From Microbacterium yannicii PS01 (GTDB lineage Bacteria > Actinomycetota > Actinomycetes > Actinomycetales > Microbacteriaceae), in NCBI RefSeq assembly GCF_000304335.1, contig NZ_CAJF01000014.1:31153-95152 (forward strand): a stretch of DNA of 64,000 bases. The letters are read 5' to 3'. The notes beneath the pieces are model-generated. The model saw only the letters and a list, made by a program, of their open reading frames with translations. It was not told the origin of the DNA and did no database searches. The translations under genes were made by a program, and so were the position numbers. The stretch's first letter is position 1. Each line of letters starts with the position of its first letter. Shown here one piece after another: positions 6,374-16,238 of the stretch.

Positions 6374-8366
6374 GTGTCTGACGCCGTGTCCTACCCCGCC
6401 GACGGGTTCGCCCTTTTCCCCGACCGATCCGTGGTCGCCCTCCGTGTCAACGGAGAGCTGAAGGATCTTGCGACGCAGGTCCACGAGACCGACGTGGTGG
6501 AACCGGTCGCCATCGACAGCCCGGATGGACTCGACATCCTCCGTCACTCGACCGCACATGTGCTGGCGCAGGCTGTTCAGCGCATCAACCCGCAGGCGAA
6601 CCTCGGCATCGGGCCGCCGATCACCGACGGCTTCTACTACGACTTCGGGGTGGACCAGCCGTTCACGCCCGAGGACGTCAAGGCGATCGACAAGGAGATG
6701 CAGCGCATCGTCCGCGAGGGACAGCGCTTCGTGCGCCGCGTCGTGACCGATGAAGAGGCGCGTGTCGAGCTGGTCGACGAGCCGTTCAAGCTCGAGCTGA
6801 TCGGTCTGAAGGGCGGCGCTGCGAAGACCGAGGGCGCCTCGGTCGAGGTCGGAGCCGGCGAGCTCACGATCTACGACAACGTCGACCGCGACGGCCAGAC
6901 GGTCTGGAAGGACCTGTGTCGCGGACCCCACCTTCCCAACACCCGCATGATCGGCAACGGCTGGTCGCTGCAGCGCATCGCCGGCGCGTACTGGCGAGGG
7001 AGCGAGAAGAACCCCCCAGCTGCAGCGCATCTACGGCACCGCCTGGCCGACCAAGGACGAGCTGCGGGCCTATCAGACCCGCCTCGAGGAGGCCGCGAAG
7101 CGCGACCACCGCAAGCTCGGCAAGGAGCTCGACCTGTTCTCGTTCCCGGACGAGATCGGCTCCGGCCTGTCTGTCTGGCATCCGCGCGGCGGCATCGTGC
7201 GGGGCGAGATGGAGCAGCACGCCCGCCGTCGCCACATCGAGGGCGGCTACACCTACGTCTACACCCCGCACATCTCGAAGCAGGACCTGTTCCTGCAGTC
7301 CAATCACCTCGTCACCTACCGGGAGGGCATGTTCCCGCCCATCCATCTCGACGAGGAGCGCGACGAGAACGGCGAAGTGACCAAGCCGGGCGTCGACTAC
7401 TACCTCAAGCCGATGAACTGCCCGATGCACATCCTGATCTACAAGGAGCGCGCACGCAGCTACCGCGATCTGCCGATGAGGCTCGCTGAGAACGGCACCG
7501 TCTATCGCAATGAGCTCTCGGGCGCCCTCCACGGGCTGACCCGCGTGCGCGGCTTCACGCAGGACGACTCGCACCTCTTCGTCACCCCGGACCAGCTCGA
7601 AGAGGAGACCACGCGGGTCCTCCAGTTCGTCATCTCGATGCTGCGCGACTTCGGCCTCGAGGACTTCGAGCTCGAACTGTCGATGCGCGACGACGAGAAG
7701 GACAAGTGGATCGGCTCGGACGAGTTCTGGGAGTACTCGACGGATGCGCTGCGCAACGTCGCACTCGCCAGCGGACTCAAGCTGACCGAGGTGCCGGGCG
7801 AGGCGGCGTTCTACGGCCCGAAGATCGATCTGAAGACCCGTGACGCGATCGGCCGCACCTGGCAGCTGTCGACTGTGCAGGTCGATCCGAACCTTCCCGA
7901 GCGCTTCGAGCTCGAGTACACCGATCGCGACGGCCAGAAGAAGCGGCCGATTATGATCCACCGCGCGCTGTTCGGCTCGATCGAGCGGTTCTTCGCGATC
8001 CTGCTCGAGCACTACGCCGGCGCGTTCCCCGTCTGGCTGTCGCCCGTGCAGGTCGTCGGCATCCCCGTCGCGGAGGAGTATGCCGACTACCTCGGCGAGG
8101 TCATCGCCCGACTGCAGTCCGAGGGAGTGCGGGCCGAGCTCGATCACTCCGACGATCGCATGCAGAAGAAGATCCGGACCCACGCCACCCAGAAGGTTCC
8201 CTTGCAGCTGATCGCGGGGGAGCAGGACCGTTCCGCCGGCACGGTCTCGTTCCGTTTCCGCGACGGCACGCAGGAGAACGGTGTTCCGATCGACGACGCG
8301 GTGCGCCGTGTCCGGGAGGCGATCGCCGCCCACACCCTCGTGAACACCGCGGAGGACTTCGCGTGA
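6374..8366 (+). CDS. thrS: Threonine--tRNA ligase, frameshifted in this sequence
   Basis: Charges tRNA-Thr with threonine. With one frame correction it is 663 residues, the normal length: TGS domain, editing domain with [12 protein letters not shown] (about residues 56-67), catalytic class II core with NEYRN-like [20 protein letters not shown] and a C-terminal anticodon-binding domain. The frame breaks at a run of six C (7012-7017): upstream reads SEKNP, and the second frame continues [15 protein letters not shown]; deleting one C restores an uninterrupted match. thrS is essential, so a sequencing indel is far likelier than a pseudogene. GTG at 6374 is chosen: AGGAGAG lies five bases upstream. 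The stop overlaps the HIT gene start (GTGA). Confidence 0.93.
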
Positions 8367-9016
8367 GCAGCGACCCGCTCGCAGGAAGTCGCGGTCGCGA
8401 AGGTTCGGTTCCGGAGCGCGTCGACGGGGGCGTGAGAGACGTCGACGAGAGCCGGAGAGAGGCGCCGGATGCGGGTGCCGGCGAATCGACCCTGGTCGAC
8501 GCGGCGACACTCGCCGGGGTGCCCGACGAGTTCCAGCGGCTGTGGACCCCGCACCGGATGGCGTACATCAAAGCCGGGCCCGAGGTCCTGCGGCACGAGT
8601 GCCCGTTCTGTGATGCACCGCGCAAGAGCGACGAGGACGGGCTCATCGTGTTCCGCGGGCGCACGGCCTATGCGCTGCTGAATCTGTTCCCCTACAACTC
8701 AGGACATCTGCTGGTCTGCCCGTACCGCCATATCGCGACCTACGATCAGGCGTCCGACGAAGAGGTCGCCGAGATCGGCGCCCTCACGCAGCAGGGCATG
8801 CGCGTGCTGCGTGAGGTCTCGCGGTGCGACGGGTTCAACATCGGCATGAACCAGGGCCATGTCGCCGGCGCCGGGGTCGACGAGCATCTGCACCAGCACA
8901 TCGTGCCGCGGTGGGCGTCCGACGCGAACTTCTTCCCGATCATCGCCAAGACGAAGGCGCTGCCGCAGCTGCTCGGCGACGTCCGTCGGGCGGTGGCCGA
9001 CGCCTGGCACGGCTGA
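8363..9016 (+). CDS. HIT family nucleotide hydrolase/transferase
   Basis: A 217-residue histidine-triad protein. Residues about 60-200 form the HIT domain with the catalytic H-x-H-x-H motif in [12 protein letters not shown] and the preceding [16 protein letters not shown] cysteine pair in CPFCDAP (about residue 77) is typical of the actinobacterial Ap4A phosphorylase-like subgroup represented by Rv2613c. The first 50 residues are a poorly conserved acidic extension. It overlaps thrS by four bases, and the thrS-HIT order is conserved across actinobacteria, suggesting removal of aminoacyl-tRNA synthetase by-products such as Ap4A. Substrate is inferred from the family. Confidence 0.88.
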   Translation: MSSDPLAGSRGREGSVPERVDGGVRDVDESRREAPDAGAGESTLVDAATLAGVPDEFQRLWTPHRMAYIKAGPEVLRHECPFCDAPRKSDEDGLIVFRGRTAYALLNLFPYNSGHLLVCPYRHIATYDQASDEEVAEIGALTQQGMRVLREVSRCDGFNIGMNQGHVAGAGVDEHLHQHIVPRWASDANFFPIIAKTKALPQLLGDVRRAVADAWHG

Positions 9017-9082
9017 GCCCGGGAAGAGCGGATGCCGCACCCGCGGTTCGCGCGGAAGCGGCTCGAGCCGCCTCCTCCGGTG

Positions 9083-9934
9083 TCAGCGGACCTGCTGCAC
9101 CGTGAACTGCATACGGGGGCTCGCGTAGGCCTCCTGCGACTCGACGAGCTGAAGCTCGCGCTCGCCCGAGGCGTGCGTCCGCTCGAGGAGGTCGAAGACG
9201 CTCGAGGTGGTGCGGGCCAGCGCGTCGGCGGCGTCCGCTGTGCGACGGTAGTGCGCGGTGAACAGCGCCGCGGTGACGTCTCCCGAGCCGTTCGCCTTCA
9301 TCGGGATGTAGGGCGTCGCGATCAGCCACGCCCCTGCGTCGTTCACGGCCAGCATCTCGATCGTCTCGGGATCGCGGTCGGGGCGCTCGACGCTCGTCAC
9401 CAGGACCGTGCCCGGCCCCGTCGCGCGGACCAGATCGACCGACTGCAGGGTGGATTCGAGCGTGTCGGGTGACGTGTCCGTGAGATACCCGAGCTCGAAC
9501 TGGTTGGGGGTGATGATGTCGGCCGCCGGCACCACGCGATCACGGAGCAGGTCCGGGATCGCCGGGGCGACGAAGCACCCCGACTTCGCGTTGCCCATGA
9601 CCGGGTCGCAGGCGTACACCGCGCCGGGATTGGCCTCCTTCACGCGAGCGACGGCATCGAGGATGACGTCCGCGATGCCCTCGCCGCCCTGATAGCCCGA
9701 CAGCACGACGTCGATCTGCGGAAGGACGCCGCGCTCCTCGATGCCGAGGATGACGTCGCGCACGTCATCGGGGCTGATGAGCGGCCCTCGCCATGCGCCG
9801 TAGCCGGTGTGATTGGAGAAGTTCACGGTGTAGACCGGGAGCACCTCGACGCCGATGCGCTGGAGAGGGAAGACGGCGGCGGAGTTGCCGACATGGCCGT
9901 ACGCGACCGCGGACTGGATCGACAGGATCTTCAC
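9083..9934 (-). CDS. pdxY: Pyridoxal kinase
   Basis: A 283-residue ribokinase-fold enzyme that phosphorylates pyridoxal (B6 salvage). Family features: the start KILSIQSAVAYGHVGNSAA, the loop TVNFSNHTGYG, VYACDPVMGNAKSG (metal/phosphate region), DIITPNQFELGYLT, and the GSGD anion-hole motif KANGSGDVTAALF with catalytic Asp near residue 226. Start GTG at 9934 gives the conserved N-terminus; longer in-frame starts add unconserved sequence. It lies eight bases downstream of the PdxR-type regulator on the same strand and divergent from pdxST, so salvage and de novo PLP synthesis are neighbours. Convergent with the HIT gene. Confidence 0.9.
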   Translation of the reverse strand: MKILSIQSAVAYGHVGNSAAVFPLQRIGVEVLPVYTVNFSNHTGYGAWRGPLISPDDVRDVILGIEERGVLPQIDVVLSGYQGGEGIADVILDAVARVKEANPGAVYACDPVMGNAKSGCFVAPAIPDLLRDRVVPAADIITPNQFELGYLTDTSPDTLESTLQSVDLVRATGPGTVLVTSVERPDRDPETIEMLAVNDAGAWLIATPYIPMKANGSGDVTAALFTAHYRRTADAADALARTTSSVFDLLERTHASGERELQLVESQEAYASPRMQFTVQQVR

Positions 9935-9941
9935 CGCTCGA

Positions 9942-11297
9942 TCATCCCACCTCGGCGGGCGCCGGTCGTCCGTGCGAGGCCTGCACGGCGGCACCGATAT
10001 CGGTCGCGAGCTGCTCGGCGTCGTCGTCATCGAGATCGTGCACCGTCAGGCGGAGGCGGTGAGAAGGGCCGGCGCCGGCCACCTGGAAGTCGTCGCCGCT
10101 GCGGGCGAGCCAGCCCCGGCGCATCAGCCGCTCCGAGACGCTGCGCGCCGGGACGGGCAGATCGACCCACAGATTCAGGCCGTCCCCGATCCGGGTGGCG
10201 ATACCGCGCGCCGCCAGGCGATCCGCGAAAGCGGCGTTCCGCGCGGCGTAGTGCACGCCGGCCCGCTCGATCGCGGCGAGCACCTCCGGATCGGTGACCA
10301 TCGCGAGCACCAGTCGCTGGAGGAGGTGGCTCACCCAGGTGGTGCCGGGTGTCAGCCGCATCGCGAGTCGCTGCGCGGTCTCGGGATCCGAGGCCGTCAC
10401 CGCGAGGCACATGTCGGGTCCGAGGAACTTGGACACCGACCGGATGAGGGCCCACCGCCGGTGATCGGGACCGATCAGCGAGTGAAAGGGCTGCTGCGAC
10501 AGCAGGGAGAAGTGATCGTCCTCGATCACCAGCACGTAGGGATGCTCGCGCAGCACCGATCGCAGGTCGCGCGCGCGGTCCGCGGACAGGCTCGCGCCGG
10601 TCGGGTTCTGCGCTCGCGGCGTGCACACCACCGCTCGGACGCCCTGGGCGAGCGCAGCTCGCAGGCCCTCGACCGTCATGCCCTCGTCGTCGACCGGCAC
10701 CGCCACCGGGCGGTATCCGCCGAGCCGCACGGTGTGCATGCTGGTGAGGAAGCAGGGGTCCTCCAGCGCGACCCCGTCGTCGCGCGTGAGCGCCTGCGCC
10801 AGAAGCCTCTCGACGGCATCGGCGGCGCCGCTCGTGATCGTCAGTCGCATCGGGCCGGCCCCGCCGAGGTCTTCGCTCATCCAGCGGTGCGCCCACTGCT
10901 CCAGACCGGGGTCGATCACCGGCTCGCCGTACAGCACGGGCCGGCCTGCCATACCGGCGAGCGCCCGGGACGGGTCGGGGATGAGGTCGGGGTCGGGATT
11001 GCCCGTGCCCACATCACGCAGCACGCTGTCGGCGGCGAAGCCCTCCTGCGCCACGGGCGATCGGCCGGCGACCCGCGTGCCGCCACGGCCGAGGGTCACG
11101 ACGACGCCCGTCTGCGTGAGCTGCCGGTACGCCGCCACCGCGGTGTTGCGATTGATCCCCAGGCTTTCGGCGAGGGTGCGCACCGGGGGAAGCGAGTCAC
11201 CGGCCCGCAGCGCGCCGCGGTCGATGAGCTGTCGCAGGCTGTCGGCGATCTCACTGGCCGTCCGACCGCTGATTCCGAGGTTCATGTCACCGTCCAT
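9942..11297 (-). CDS. pdxR: PdxR-type MocR transcriptional regulator (GntR HTH plus aminotransferase fold)
   Basis: A 451-residue MocR-type regulator. Residues about 10-75 are a GntR winged helix (SLPPVRTLAESLGINRNTAVAAYRQL). The rest is a fold-type I aminotransferase domain that binds PLP as effector: TPRAQNPTGASLS, VIEDDHFSLL, and the PLP lysine in SVSKFLGPDMC (about residue 290). PdxR proteins activate pdxST when PLP is short. The divergent pdxST genes start 109 bases away, which fits. ATG at 11297 is chosen because GGGAAGG precedes it; a second ATG at 11285 is possible. pdxY follows after seven bases. Confidence 0.88.
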   Translation of the reverse strand: MDGDMNLGISGRTASEIADSLRQLIDRGALRAGDSLPPVRTLAESLGINRNTAVAAYRQLTQTGVVVTLGRGGTRVAGRSPVAQEGFAADSVLRDVGTGNPDPDLIPDPSRALAGMAGRPVLYGEPVIDPGLEQWAHRWMSEDLGGAGPMRLTITSGAADAVERLLAQALTRDDGVALEDPCFLTSMHTVRLGGYRPVAVPVDDEGMTVEGLRAALAQGVRAVVCTPRAQNPTGASLSADRARDLRSVLREHPYVLVIEDDHFSLLSQQPFHSLIGPDHRRWALIRSVSKFLGPDMCLAVTASDPETAQRLAMRLTPGTTWVSHLLQRLVLAMVTDPEVLAAIERAGVHYAARNAAFADRLAARGIATRIGDGLNLWVDLPVPARSVSERLMRRGWLARSGDDFQVAGAGPSHRLRLTVHDLDDDDAEQLATDIGAAVQASHGRPAPAEVG

Positions 11298-11405
11298 CGC
11301 CTTCCCGAGTGTAGGCCCGGTACATGCTATCTTTTGGCCTAGGTCAATCGCCCGATTTGTCCGCTCTGCCGCGCCGCGTGGCGCGTCCTCCGAAGGGAAG
11401 ACCCT
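11298..11405. promoter_or_regulatory. Divergent pdxR/pdxS promoter region
   Basis: 108 bases between the two start codons. It contains TATCTT (11328-11333, plus) and TACACT (complement of 11308-11313) as -10 candidates, and an inverted pair TAGGCC (11312-11317) / GGCCTA (11336-11341) that brackets them. This pair is a candidate regulator-binding site; I do not see the Corynebacterium PdxR consensus clearly. Confidence 0.45.
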
Positions 11406-12296
11406 GTGACCACTGCCGACACCGGAACCAGCCGCGTCAAGCGCGGCCTCGCCGAGATGCTGAAGGGCGGCGTCATCATGGACGTCGTCACGGCGGAGCA
11501 GGCCAAGATCGCCGAGGACGCGGGCGCTGTGGCTGTCATGGCGCTGGAGCGCGTTCCCGCCGACATCCGTGCGCAGGGCGGTGTGTCTCGGATGAGCGAC
11601 CCCGACATGATCGACAGCATCATCGAGTCCGTCTCCATCCCGGTCATGGCGAAGGCGCGCATCGGGCACTTCGTCGAGGCGCAGGTGCTGCAGGAGCTCG
11701 GCGTCGACTACATCGACGAGTCGGAGGTGCTCTCGCCCGCCGACTACGTCAACCACATCGACAAGTGGAACTTCACCGTGCCGTTCGTGTGCGGCGCCAC
11801 GCACCTGGGCGAGGCGCTGCGTCGCATCAACGAGGGTGCCGCCATGATCAGGTCCAAGGGCGAGGCCGGCACCGGCGACGTCTCGGAGGCGACCAAGCAC
11901 ATCCGCAAGATCACGGGTGAGATCAACGCGCTGCGCTCGATGTCGAAGGACGAGCTGTACGTCGCCGCGAAGGAGCTGCAGGCTCCGTACGACCTCGTCG
12001 CCGAGGTCGCCGCGACCGGCACGCTGCCCGTCGTCCTGTTCGTCGCCGGAGGCGTCGCGACGCCCGCCGACGCGGCGATGATGATGCAGATGGGCGCGGA
12101 CGGCGTATTCGTCGGCTCGGGGATCTTCAAGTCCGGCAATCCCGCCCAGCGCGCGGCGGCCATCGTGAAGGCCACGACGTTCTACGACGACGCCGCAGTG
12201 ATCGCCGAGGTCTCGCGCGGTCTGGGTGAGGCGATGGTGGGCATCAACGTGGCCGACCTGGCCGCGCCGCACCGACTCGCCGAGCGCGGCTGGTGA
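11406..12296 (+). CDS. pdxS: Pyridoxal 5'-phosphate synthase lyase subunit PdxS
   Basis: A 296-residue (beta/alpha)8 barrel that makes PLP from ribose 5-phosphate, glyceraldehyde 3-phosphate and ammonia. Family signatures: [38 protein letters not shown] (substrate lysine KARIGHF at about residue 82), the second active-site lysine in [11 protein letters not shown] (about 150), and [13 protein letters not shown]. The GTG at 11406 follows GAAGGGAAG. Twelve subunits assemble with PdxT. The stop codon overlaps the pdxT start (GTGA), so the complex partners are translationally coupled. Presumably activated by the divergent PdxR-type regulator. Confidence 0.97.
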   Translation: MTTADTGTSRVKRGLAEMLKGGVIMDVVTAEQAKIAEDAGAVAVMALERVPADIRAQGGVSRMSDPDMIDSIIESVSIPVMAKARIGHFVEAQVLQELGVDYIDESEVLSPADYVNHIDKWNFTVPFVCGATHLGEALRRINEGAAMIRSKGEAGTGDVSEATKHIRKITGEINALRSMSKDELYVAAKELQAPYDLVAEVAATGTLPVVLFVAGGVATPADAAMMMQMGADGVFVGSGIFKSGNPAQRAAAIVKATTFYDDAAVIAEVSRGLGEAMVGINVADLAAPHRLAERGW

Positions 12297-12895
12297 CCTC
12301 GACGCGGCCCCGCGTCGGGGTCCTCGCCCTGCAGGGCGACGTGCGCGAGCACGCGCGCGTTCTCGCCGGGCTGGGCGCCGACGTGGGCCTCGTGCGGCGG
12401 CCCCGGGAGCTGGCCGACGTGGACGGGCTGGTGATCCCCGGTGGCGAATCGAGCGTGATCGACAAGCTCTCGCGTTCATTCGGGATGCGTGAGCCCGTTC
12501 GCGACGCCATCGCCTCAGGACTCCCGGTCTTCGGGACGTGCGCCGGACTGATCCTGCTCGCCGACCGCATCACCGACGGGATCGAGGGGCAGCAGACGTT
12601 CGGCGGCCTGGATGCGACGGTGCGTCGCAACGCGTTCGGCAGTCAGGTCGACTCGTTCGAGGTGGACCTCGATGTGCCGGCGCTCGGCGCACCGCCGGTG
12701 CACGCCGCGTTCATCCGCGCACCGCGGGTCGAGCAGGTCGGGCCGGGGGTCGAGACCCTGGCGACGCTCGTGGACGGCGACATCGTCGCCGTCCGGCAGG
12801 GCGCCCTCCTCGGCACGGCCTTCCACCCGGAGGTGACCGGCGAGCACCGGTTCCACCGGATGTTCCTCGACATGGTCGAGCAGCGCGCGGCCTGA
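12293..12895 (+). CDS. pdxT: Pyridoxal 5'-phosphate synthase glutaminase subunit PdxT
   Basis: A 200-residue class I glutamine amidotransferase that releases ammonia from glutamine for PdxS. Motifs: [17 protein letters not shown] at the start, [13 protein letters not shown], the nucleophile cysteine in [13 protein letters not shown] (about residue 83), the QVDSFEV segment, and the catalytic His-Glu pair in [14 protein letters not shown] near 180. GTG at 12293 overlaps the pdxS stop. Length and motifs are normal. Confidence 0.96.
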   Translation: MTSTRPRVGVLALQGDVREHARVLAGLGADVGLVRRPRELADVDGLVIPGGESSVIDKLSRSFGMREPVRDAIASGLPVFGTCAGLILLADRITDGIEGQQTFGGLDATVRRNAFGSQVDSFEVDLDVPALGAPPVHAAFIRAPRVEQVGPGVETLATLVDGDIVAVRQGALLGTAFHPEVTGEHRFHRMFLDMVEQRAA

Positions 12896-12955
12896 CCGAC
12901 GCCGCCGTCCGCGCAGCCGCGGTGGAGTCGACGAGGAGGGCGCTCGGCGCTGTCT

Positions 12956-12961
12956 TAGAAT
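12956..12961 (+). promoter_or_regulatory. -10 hexamer candidate for yebC
   Basis: TAGAAT in the 143-base gap after pdxT, about 77 bases before the yebC start. No clear -35 element is seen. Confidence 0.4.
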
Positions 12962-13038
12962 GGTCTGCCGGCAGCAGCCGCGCCGACCCGGCCACCGCGG
13001 GCCGCGCACGAGCCGCCGAACAGGATTACAGGAGGACC

Positions 13039-13800
13039 ATGTCCGGGCATTCCAAGTGGGCGACGACCAAGCACAAGAAGGCCGTCATCGACGCGCGCCG
13101 TGCCAAGTCGTTCGCCAAGCTCATCAAGAACATCGAGGTCGCCGCGAAGATCGGCGGCGCCGACCTGTCGGGCAACCCGACCCTGTACGACGCCGTGCAG
13201 AAGGCCAAGAAGACATCGGTCCCCAATGACAACATCGACCGCGCGATCAAGCGCGGCGCGGGGATCGGCGGCGAGGCCGTCGAGTACACCTCGATCATGT
13301 ACGAGGGGTACGGGCCCAACGGCGTGGCCCTCATGATCGAGTGCCTCACCGACAACAAGAACCGTGCCGCCGCCGAGGTGCGCACCGCGCTGACCCGCAA
13401 CGGCGGCAGCCTCGCCGATCCCGGCAGTGTCGCCTACAACTTCACGCGCAAGGGCGTCATCGTCGTCTCGGGCGAGGGCACCACCGAGGACGACGTCATG
13501 ATGGCGGTCCTCGAGGCCGGCGCCGAGGAGGTCGAGTCCCACCCGCAGGGGTTCGAGGTCGTCACCGAGGCCTCGGATCTGGTGACGGTGCGAAGCGCGC
13601 TGCAGGACGCCGGAATCGACTACGAGTCCGCCGACGTGGAATTCGTCCCGAACCTCAAGGTCGAGGTCGACGCCGACACGGCGCGCAAGGTCTTCCGCCT
13701 CATCGACGCCCTCGAGGACAGCGACGACGTGCAGAACGTCTACAGCAACTTCGACCTTAGCGCCGAGGTGCAGGCCGAGCTGGAGAGCGAAGAGGACTGA
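13039..13800 (+). CDS. yebC: YebC/PmpR family protein (TACO1-like)
   Basis: A 253-residue protein starting [21 protein letters not shown], the family hallmark, with [14 protein letters not shown] and [19 protein letters not shown] in the N-terminal half and the [16 protein letters not shown] segment later. The family was described as transcriptional regulators; YebC2 members and mitochondrial TACO1 promote translation of proline-rich stretches. Which role applies here is not visible. A strong GGAGG precedes the ATG at 13039. It sits just before ruvCAB, the common bacterial order. It has its own promoter candidate in the gap after pdxT. Confidence 0.95.
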   Translation: MSGHSKWATTKHKKAVIDARRAKSFAKLIKNIEVAAKIGGADLSGNPTLYDAVQKAKKTSVPNDNIDRAIKRGAGIGGEAVEYTSIMYEGYGPNGVALMIECLTDNKNRAAAEVRTALTRNGGSLADPGSVAYNFTRKGVIVVSGEGTTEDDVMMAVLEAGAEEVESHPQGFEVVTEASDLVTVRSALQDAGIDYESADVEFVPNLKVEVDADTARKVFRLIDALEDSDDVQNVYSNFDLSAEVQAELESEED

Positions 13801-13857
13801 GCGTCCACCTCTGCCGCCTCCGGGGCGCGCCTGGCCGAGGCATCCTTCGTGCTGGCC

Positions 13858-13863
13858 TAACGT
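13858..13863 (+). promoter_or_regulatory. -10 element of a leaderless ruvC transcript
   Basis: TAACGT, six bases, then the GTG at 13870. Confidence 0.55.
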
Positions 13864-13869
13864 GAGGGA

Positions 13870-14448
13870 GTGGCCAACGGATCCTCCCGCCCGACGCTTC
13901 GCGTGCTCGGCATCGACCCGGGTCTGACGCGCTGCGGCGTGGGGGTCGTGGACGTCGCGCCGGACCGGTCCGCCCGCCTGGTGCACGTGGGTGTCGTGCG
14001 CTCCGAGCCGCACGCGCCGATCGAGGAGCGCCTCGCCGTGATCGCATCGGGCCTGCGCGCCGTCATCGAGGCGCACGGACCCGACGTCGTCGCCGTCGAG
14101 CGCGTGTTCGCCCAGCACAACCGGGCCACGGTCATGGGCACTGCGCAGGCGAGCGGGATCGCACTGCTGGTGGCGGGGGAGCGCGGTCTTCCCGCGGCGA
14201 CGCACACGCCTTCCGAGGTCAAGGCGGCGATCACCGGGTACGGCTCCGCCGACAAGCGGCAGGTGCAGACGATGGTCGCGCGGGTGCTGCGTCTGGACGC
14301 CCTCCCGCAGCCGGCCGATGCGGCTGACGCGCTGGCCCTCGCCCTGTGCCACGCCTGGCGCGGCGGGGCGACGCCGGCCGCGGCATCCGGTCCGCTCACG
14401 CCCGCTCAGCGCGCCTGGGCCGACGCCGAGCGCCTCTCCCGGCGGTGA
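13870..14448 (+). CDS. ruvC: Crossover junction endodeoxyribonuclease RuvC
   Basis: A 192-residue Holliday-junction resolvase with an RNase H fold. Acidic catalytic residues are visible: Asp in VLGIDPGLTRCG (about residue 15), Glu in VAVERVFAQHN (about 78), and the Asp pair in ADAADALALALCHAW (about 150). The DNA-binding stretch PSEVKAAITGYGSADKRQV is intact. The C-terminal 25 residues are a variable tail. The GTG at 13870 is set by the leaderless-type -10 six bases upstream and by the conserved N-terminus. ruvA follows after 60 bases with its own promoter signal. Confidence 0.96.
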   Translation: MANGSSRPTLRVLGIDPGLTRCGVGVVDVAPDRSARLVHVGVVRSEPHAPIEERLAVIASGLRAVIEAHGPDVVAVERVFAQHNRATVMGTAQASGIALLVAGERGLPAATHTPSEVKAAITGYGSADKRQVQTMVARVLRLDALPQPADAADALALALCHAWRGGATPAAASGPLTPAQRAWADAERLSRR

Positions 14449-14496
14449 CCGACGCCTCCCACGCGTGTCGCTCGAACAAACGTCCGAACCGACTCG

Positions 14497-14502
14497 TAGG
14501 CT
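14497..14502 (+). promoter_or_regulatory. -10 element of a leaderless ruvA transcript
   Basis: TAGGCT, six bases, then the ATG at 14509. Confidence 0.55.
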
Positions 14503-14508
14503 GATCGC

Positions 14509-15135
14509 ATGATCTCGTCAGTCCGGGGCACCGCCGTGCATGTCGATGCCGACTCGGTCGTCGTCGAGGTCGGGGGCGTGGGCCTTCATGTTGCCGTCAC
14601 CCCTCAGGTGGCGCGCGCCACCCACGTCGGGGAGCAGGTGCTGCTCCACACCACGCTCATCGTCCGCGAAGACGCCCTGTCCCTCTTCGGCTTCGAATCG
14701 CGCGAAGAGCTGGCGGTCTTCTCGCAGCTTCTCGGAGTGACGGGCGTCGGCCCCAAGTCGGCTCTGGGCGTTCTCGCGACGCTCACGGTCCCGCAGATCG
14801 CCGATGCCGTCGAAGCCGACGACGACGCGCCGTTCCGGCGGGTCTCGGGCATCGGGCCCAAGACGGCCAAGCTCATCGTGGTCCAGCTCACCGGCAAGAT
14901 CGCGGCGACGCGCACCGCGGTGAGCGGGGGAGCGGATGCCGGTGCCGCCGCCTCCGTGCCGGCCCAGGTCGTGCAGGCCCTCGTCGGTCTCGGCTGGTCC
15001 GAGCGCGTCGCGGCCGAGGCCGTCGAGGACGCCGCGGCCGACGCCCCGGACCACGATCGCGGCTCCGTTCCCGCCCTGCTCCGGCTGACGCTGGCCGCGC
15101 TCGGCCCGGCACGGAAGGAGCCGGTGCGTGGCTGA
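14509..15135 (+). CDS. ruvA: Holliday junction branch migration protein RuvA
   Basis: A 208-residue tetrameric DNA-junction binder. The OB-fold domain (1-62, [20 protein letters not shown]) is followed by two helix-hairpin-helix motifs ([13 protein letters not shown] near 75 and [13 protein letters not shown] near 112) and a C-terminal RuvB-binding domain (about 150-200) after an Ala/Gly linker. It overlaps ruvB by eight bases. All family regions are present. A leaderless-type promoter in front suggests ruvAB can be transcribed separately from ruvC. Confidence 0.96.
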   Translation: MISSVRGTAVHVDADSVVVEVGGVGLHVAVTPQVARATHVGEQVLLHTTLIVREDALSLFGFESREELAVFSQLLGVTGVGPKSALGVLATLTVPQIADAVEADDDAPFRRVSGIGPKTAKLIVVQLTGKIAATRTAVSGGADAGAAASVPAQVVQALVGLGWSERVAAEAVEDAAADAPDHDRGSVPALLRLTLAALGPARKEPVRG

Positions 15136-16156
15136 CGTCCGCGAGACGGCCGAGCCCGTCGACGAGACCGAGCTCGCGATCGAGGGGGCGCTCCGCCCGG
15201 CCTCGCTCGCCGAATTCGTCGGCCAGCAGAAGGTGCGCGGCCAGCTGCAGCTGCTGCTCGATGCCGCCCGCATCCAGCAGCGCCCCGCCGACCACATCCT
15301 CCTCTCGGGTCCTCCGGGGCTCGGCAAGACGACGCTGGCGATGATCGTCGCGCACGAGAGCAACCGTCCGCTGCGGCTGTCGAGCGGGCCGGCGATCCAG
15401 CACGCCGGAGACCTGGCCGCCCTCCTTTCGAGCCTCACTCCGGGCGAGGTGCTGTTCATCGACGAGGTGCACCGGATGGCGCGGTCGGCCGAAGAGATGC
15501 TGTACCTCGCCATGGAGGATTTCCGGATCGACATCATGGTCGGCAAGGGGGCGGGGGCGACGAGCATCCCCCTCGATCTCGCGCCGTTCACCCTCGTGGG
15601 CGCCACGACGCGCTCGGGGATGCTTCCCAACCCGCTCCGCGACCGGTTCGGGTTCACCGCCCATCTCGAGTACTACGAGCCCGAAGAGCTCGAGCGGGTC
15701 ATCGAGCGCTCCGCGGCGATGCTGGGCGTCTCCGTCCCACCCGGACCGCGGGCCGAGATCGCGCGGCGTTCACGCGGCACGCCACGGATCGCGAACCGGC
15801 TCCTGCGCCGTGTGCGCGACTACAGCATCGTGCATGGCAACGGCCGAGCCGCCGACGCGGCGATCGTCGACGCCGCGCTCGACCTGTACGACGTCGACGC
15901 CATCGGCCTGGATCGGCTCGACCGGGCCGTCCTGGACGCGCTCGTCCGTCGTTTCCGTGGCGGTCCGGTCGGACTCGGCACCCTCGCGGTGACGGTCGGT
16001 GAAGAGGCCGACACGATCGAGTCGGTCGTCGAGCCGTACCTCGTGCGCATCGGGTTCATCGGACGCACCCCGCGCGGCCGCGTGGCCATGCCCGAGGCGT
16101 ACGCGCACCTCGGGGTCGCCTCGGCCGAATCGGTGCTGGGATTCGATGACCTATAA
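15128..16156 (+). CDS. ruvB: Holliday junction branch migration helicase RuvB
   Basis: A 342-residue AAA+ motor that drives branch migration with RuvA. It begins with the GTG at 15128 inside the ruvA 3' end. The N-terminal stretch [19 protein letters not shown] is typical, Walker A is [12 protein letters not shown], Walker B is [10 protein letters not shown], sensor 1 is [11 protein letters not shown], and the arginine finger region follows in LRDRFGF. The C-terminal winged helix (about 270-335) ends with [18 protein letters not shown]. The stop codon lies inside a TATAAT sequence that probably belongs to the yajC promoter. Confidence 0.97.
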   Translation: MADVRETAEPVDETELAIEGALRPASLAEFVGQQKVRGQLQLLLDAARIQQRPADHILLSGPPGLGKTTLAMIVAHESNRPLRLSSGPAIQHAGDLAALLSSLTPGEVLFIDEVHRMARSAEEMLYLAMEDFRIDIMVGKGAGATSIPLDLAPFTLVGATTRSGMLPNPLRDRFGFTAHLEYYEPEELERVIERSAAMLGVSVPPGPRAEIARRSRGTPRIANRLLRRVRDYSIVHGNGRAADAAIVDAALDLYDVDAIGLDRLDRAVLDALVRRFRGGPVGLGTLAVTVGEEADTIESVVEPYLVRIGFIGRTPRGRVAMPEAYAHLGVASAESVLGFDDL

Positions 16157-16157
16157 T
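16152..16157 (+). promoter_or_regulatory. -10 hexamer for yajC-secD-secF, overlapping the ruvB stop
   Basis: A consensus TATAAT, rare in this GC-rich window, 82 bases before yajC and containing the TAA stop of ruvB. Confidence 0.5.
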
Positions 16158-16238
16158 CGCTGGAGGCTTTCGCCCACCTCCCTCTTGCAAGGCAGCGCCG
16201 CCCTGGCGCGTGCCTGACCCGAAAGGTCTCTCGCCTCC

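Noticed and set aside
6374..8366. thrS as a decaying pseudogene
   Set aside because: A single homopolymer indel in an otherwise perfect, essential gene with an intact operon context.
9059..9070. 12-base palindrome CGGCTCGAGCCG, also at 41563-41574, as a repeat family
   Set aside because: Only two copies seen and the motif is made of common codons in this GC-rich DNA; no usable loop for a terminator.
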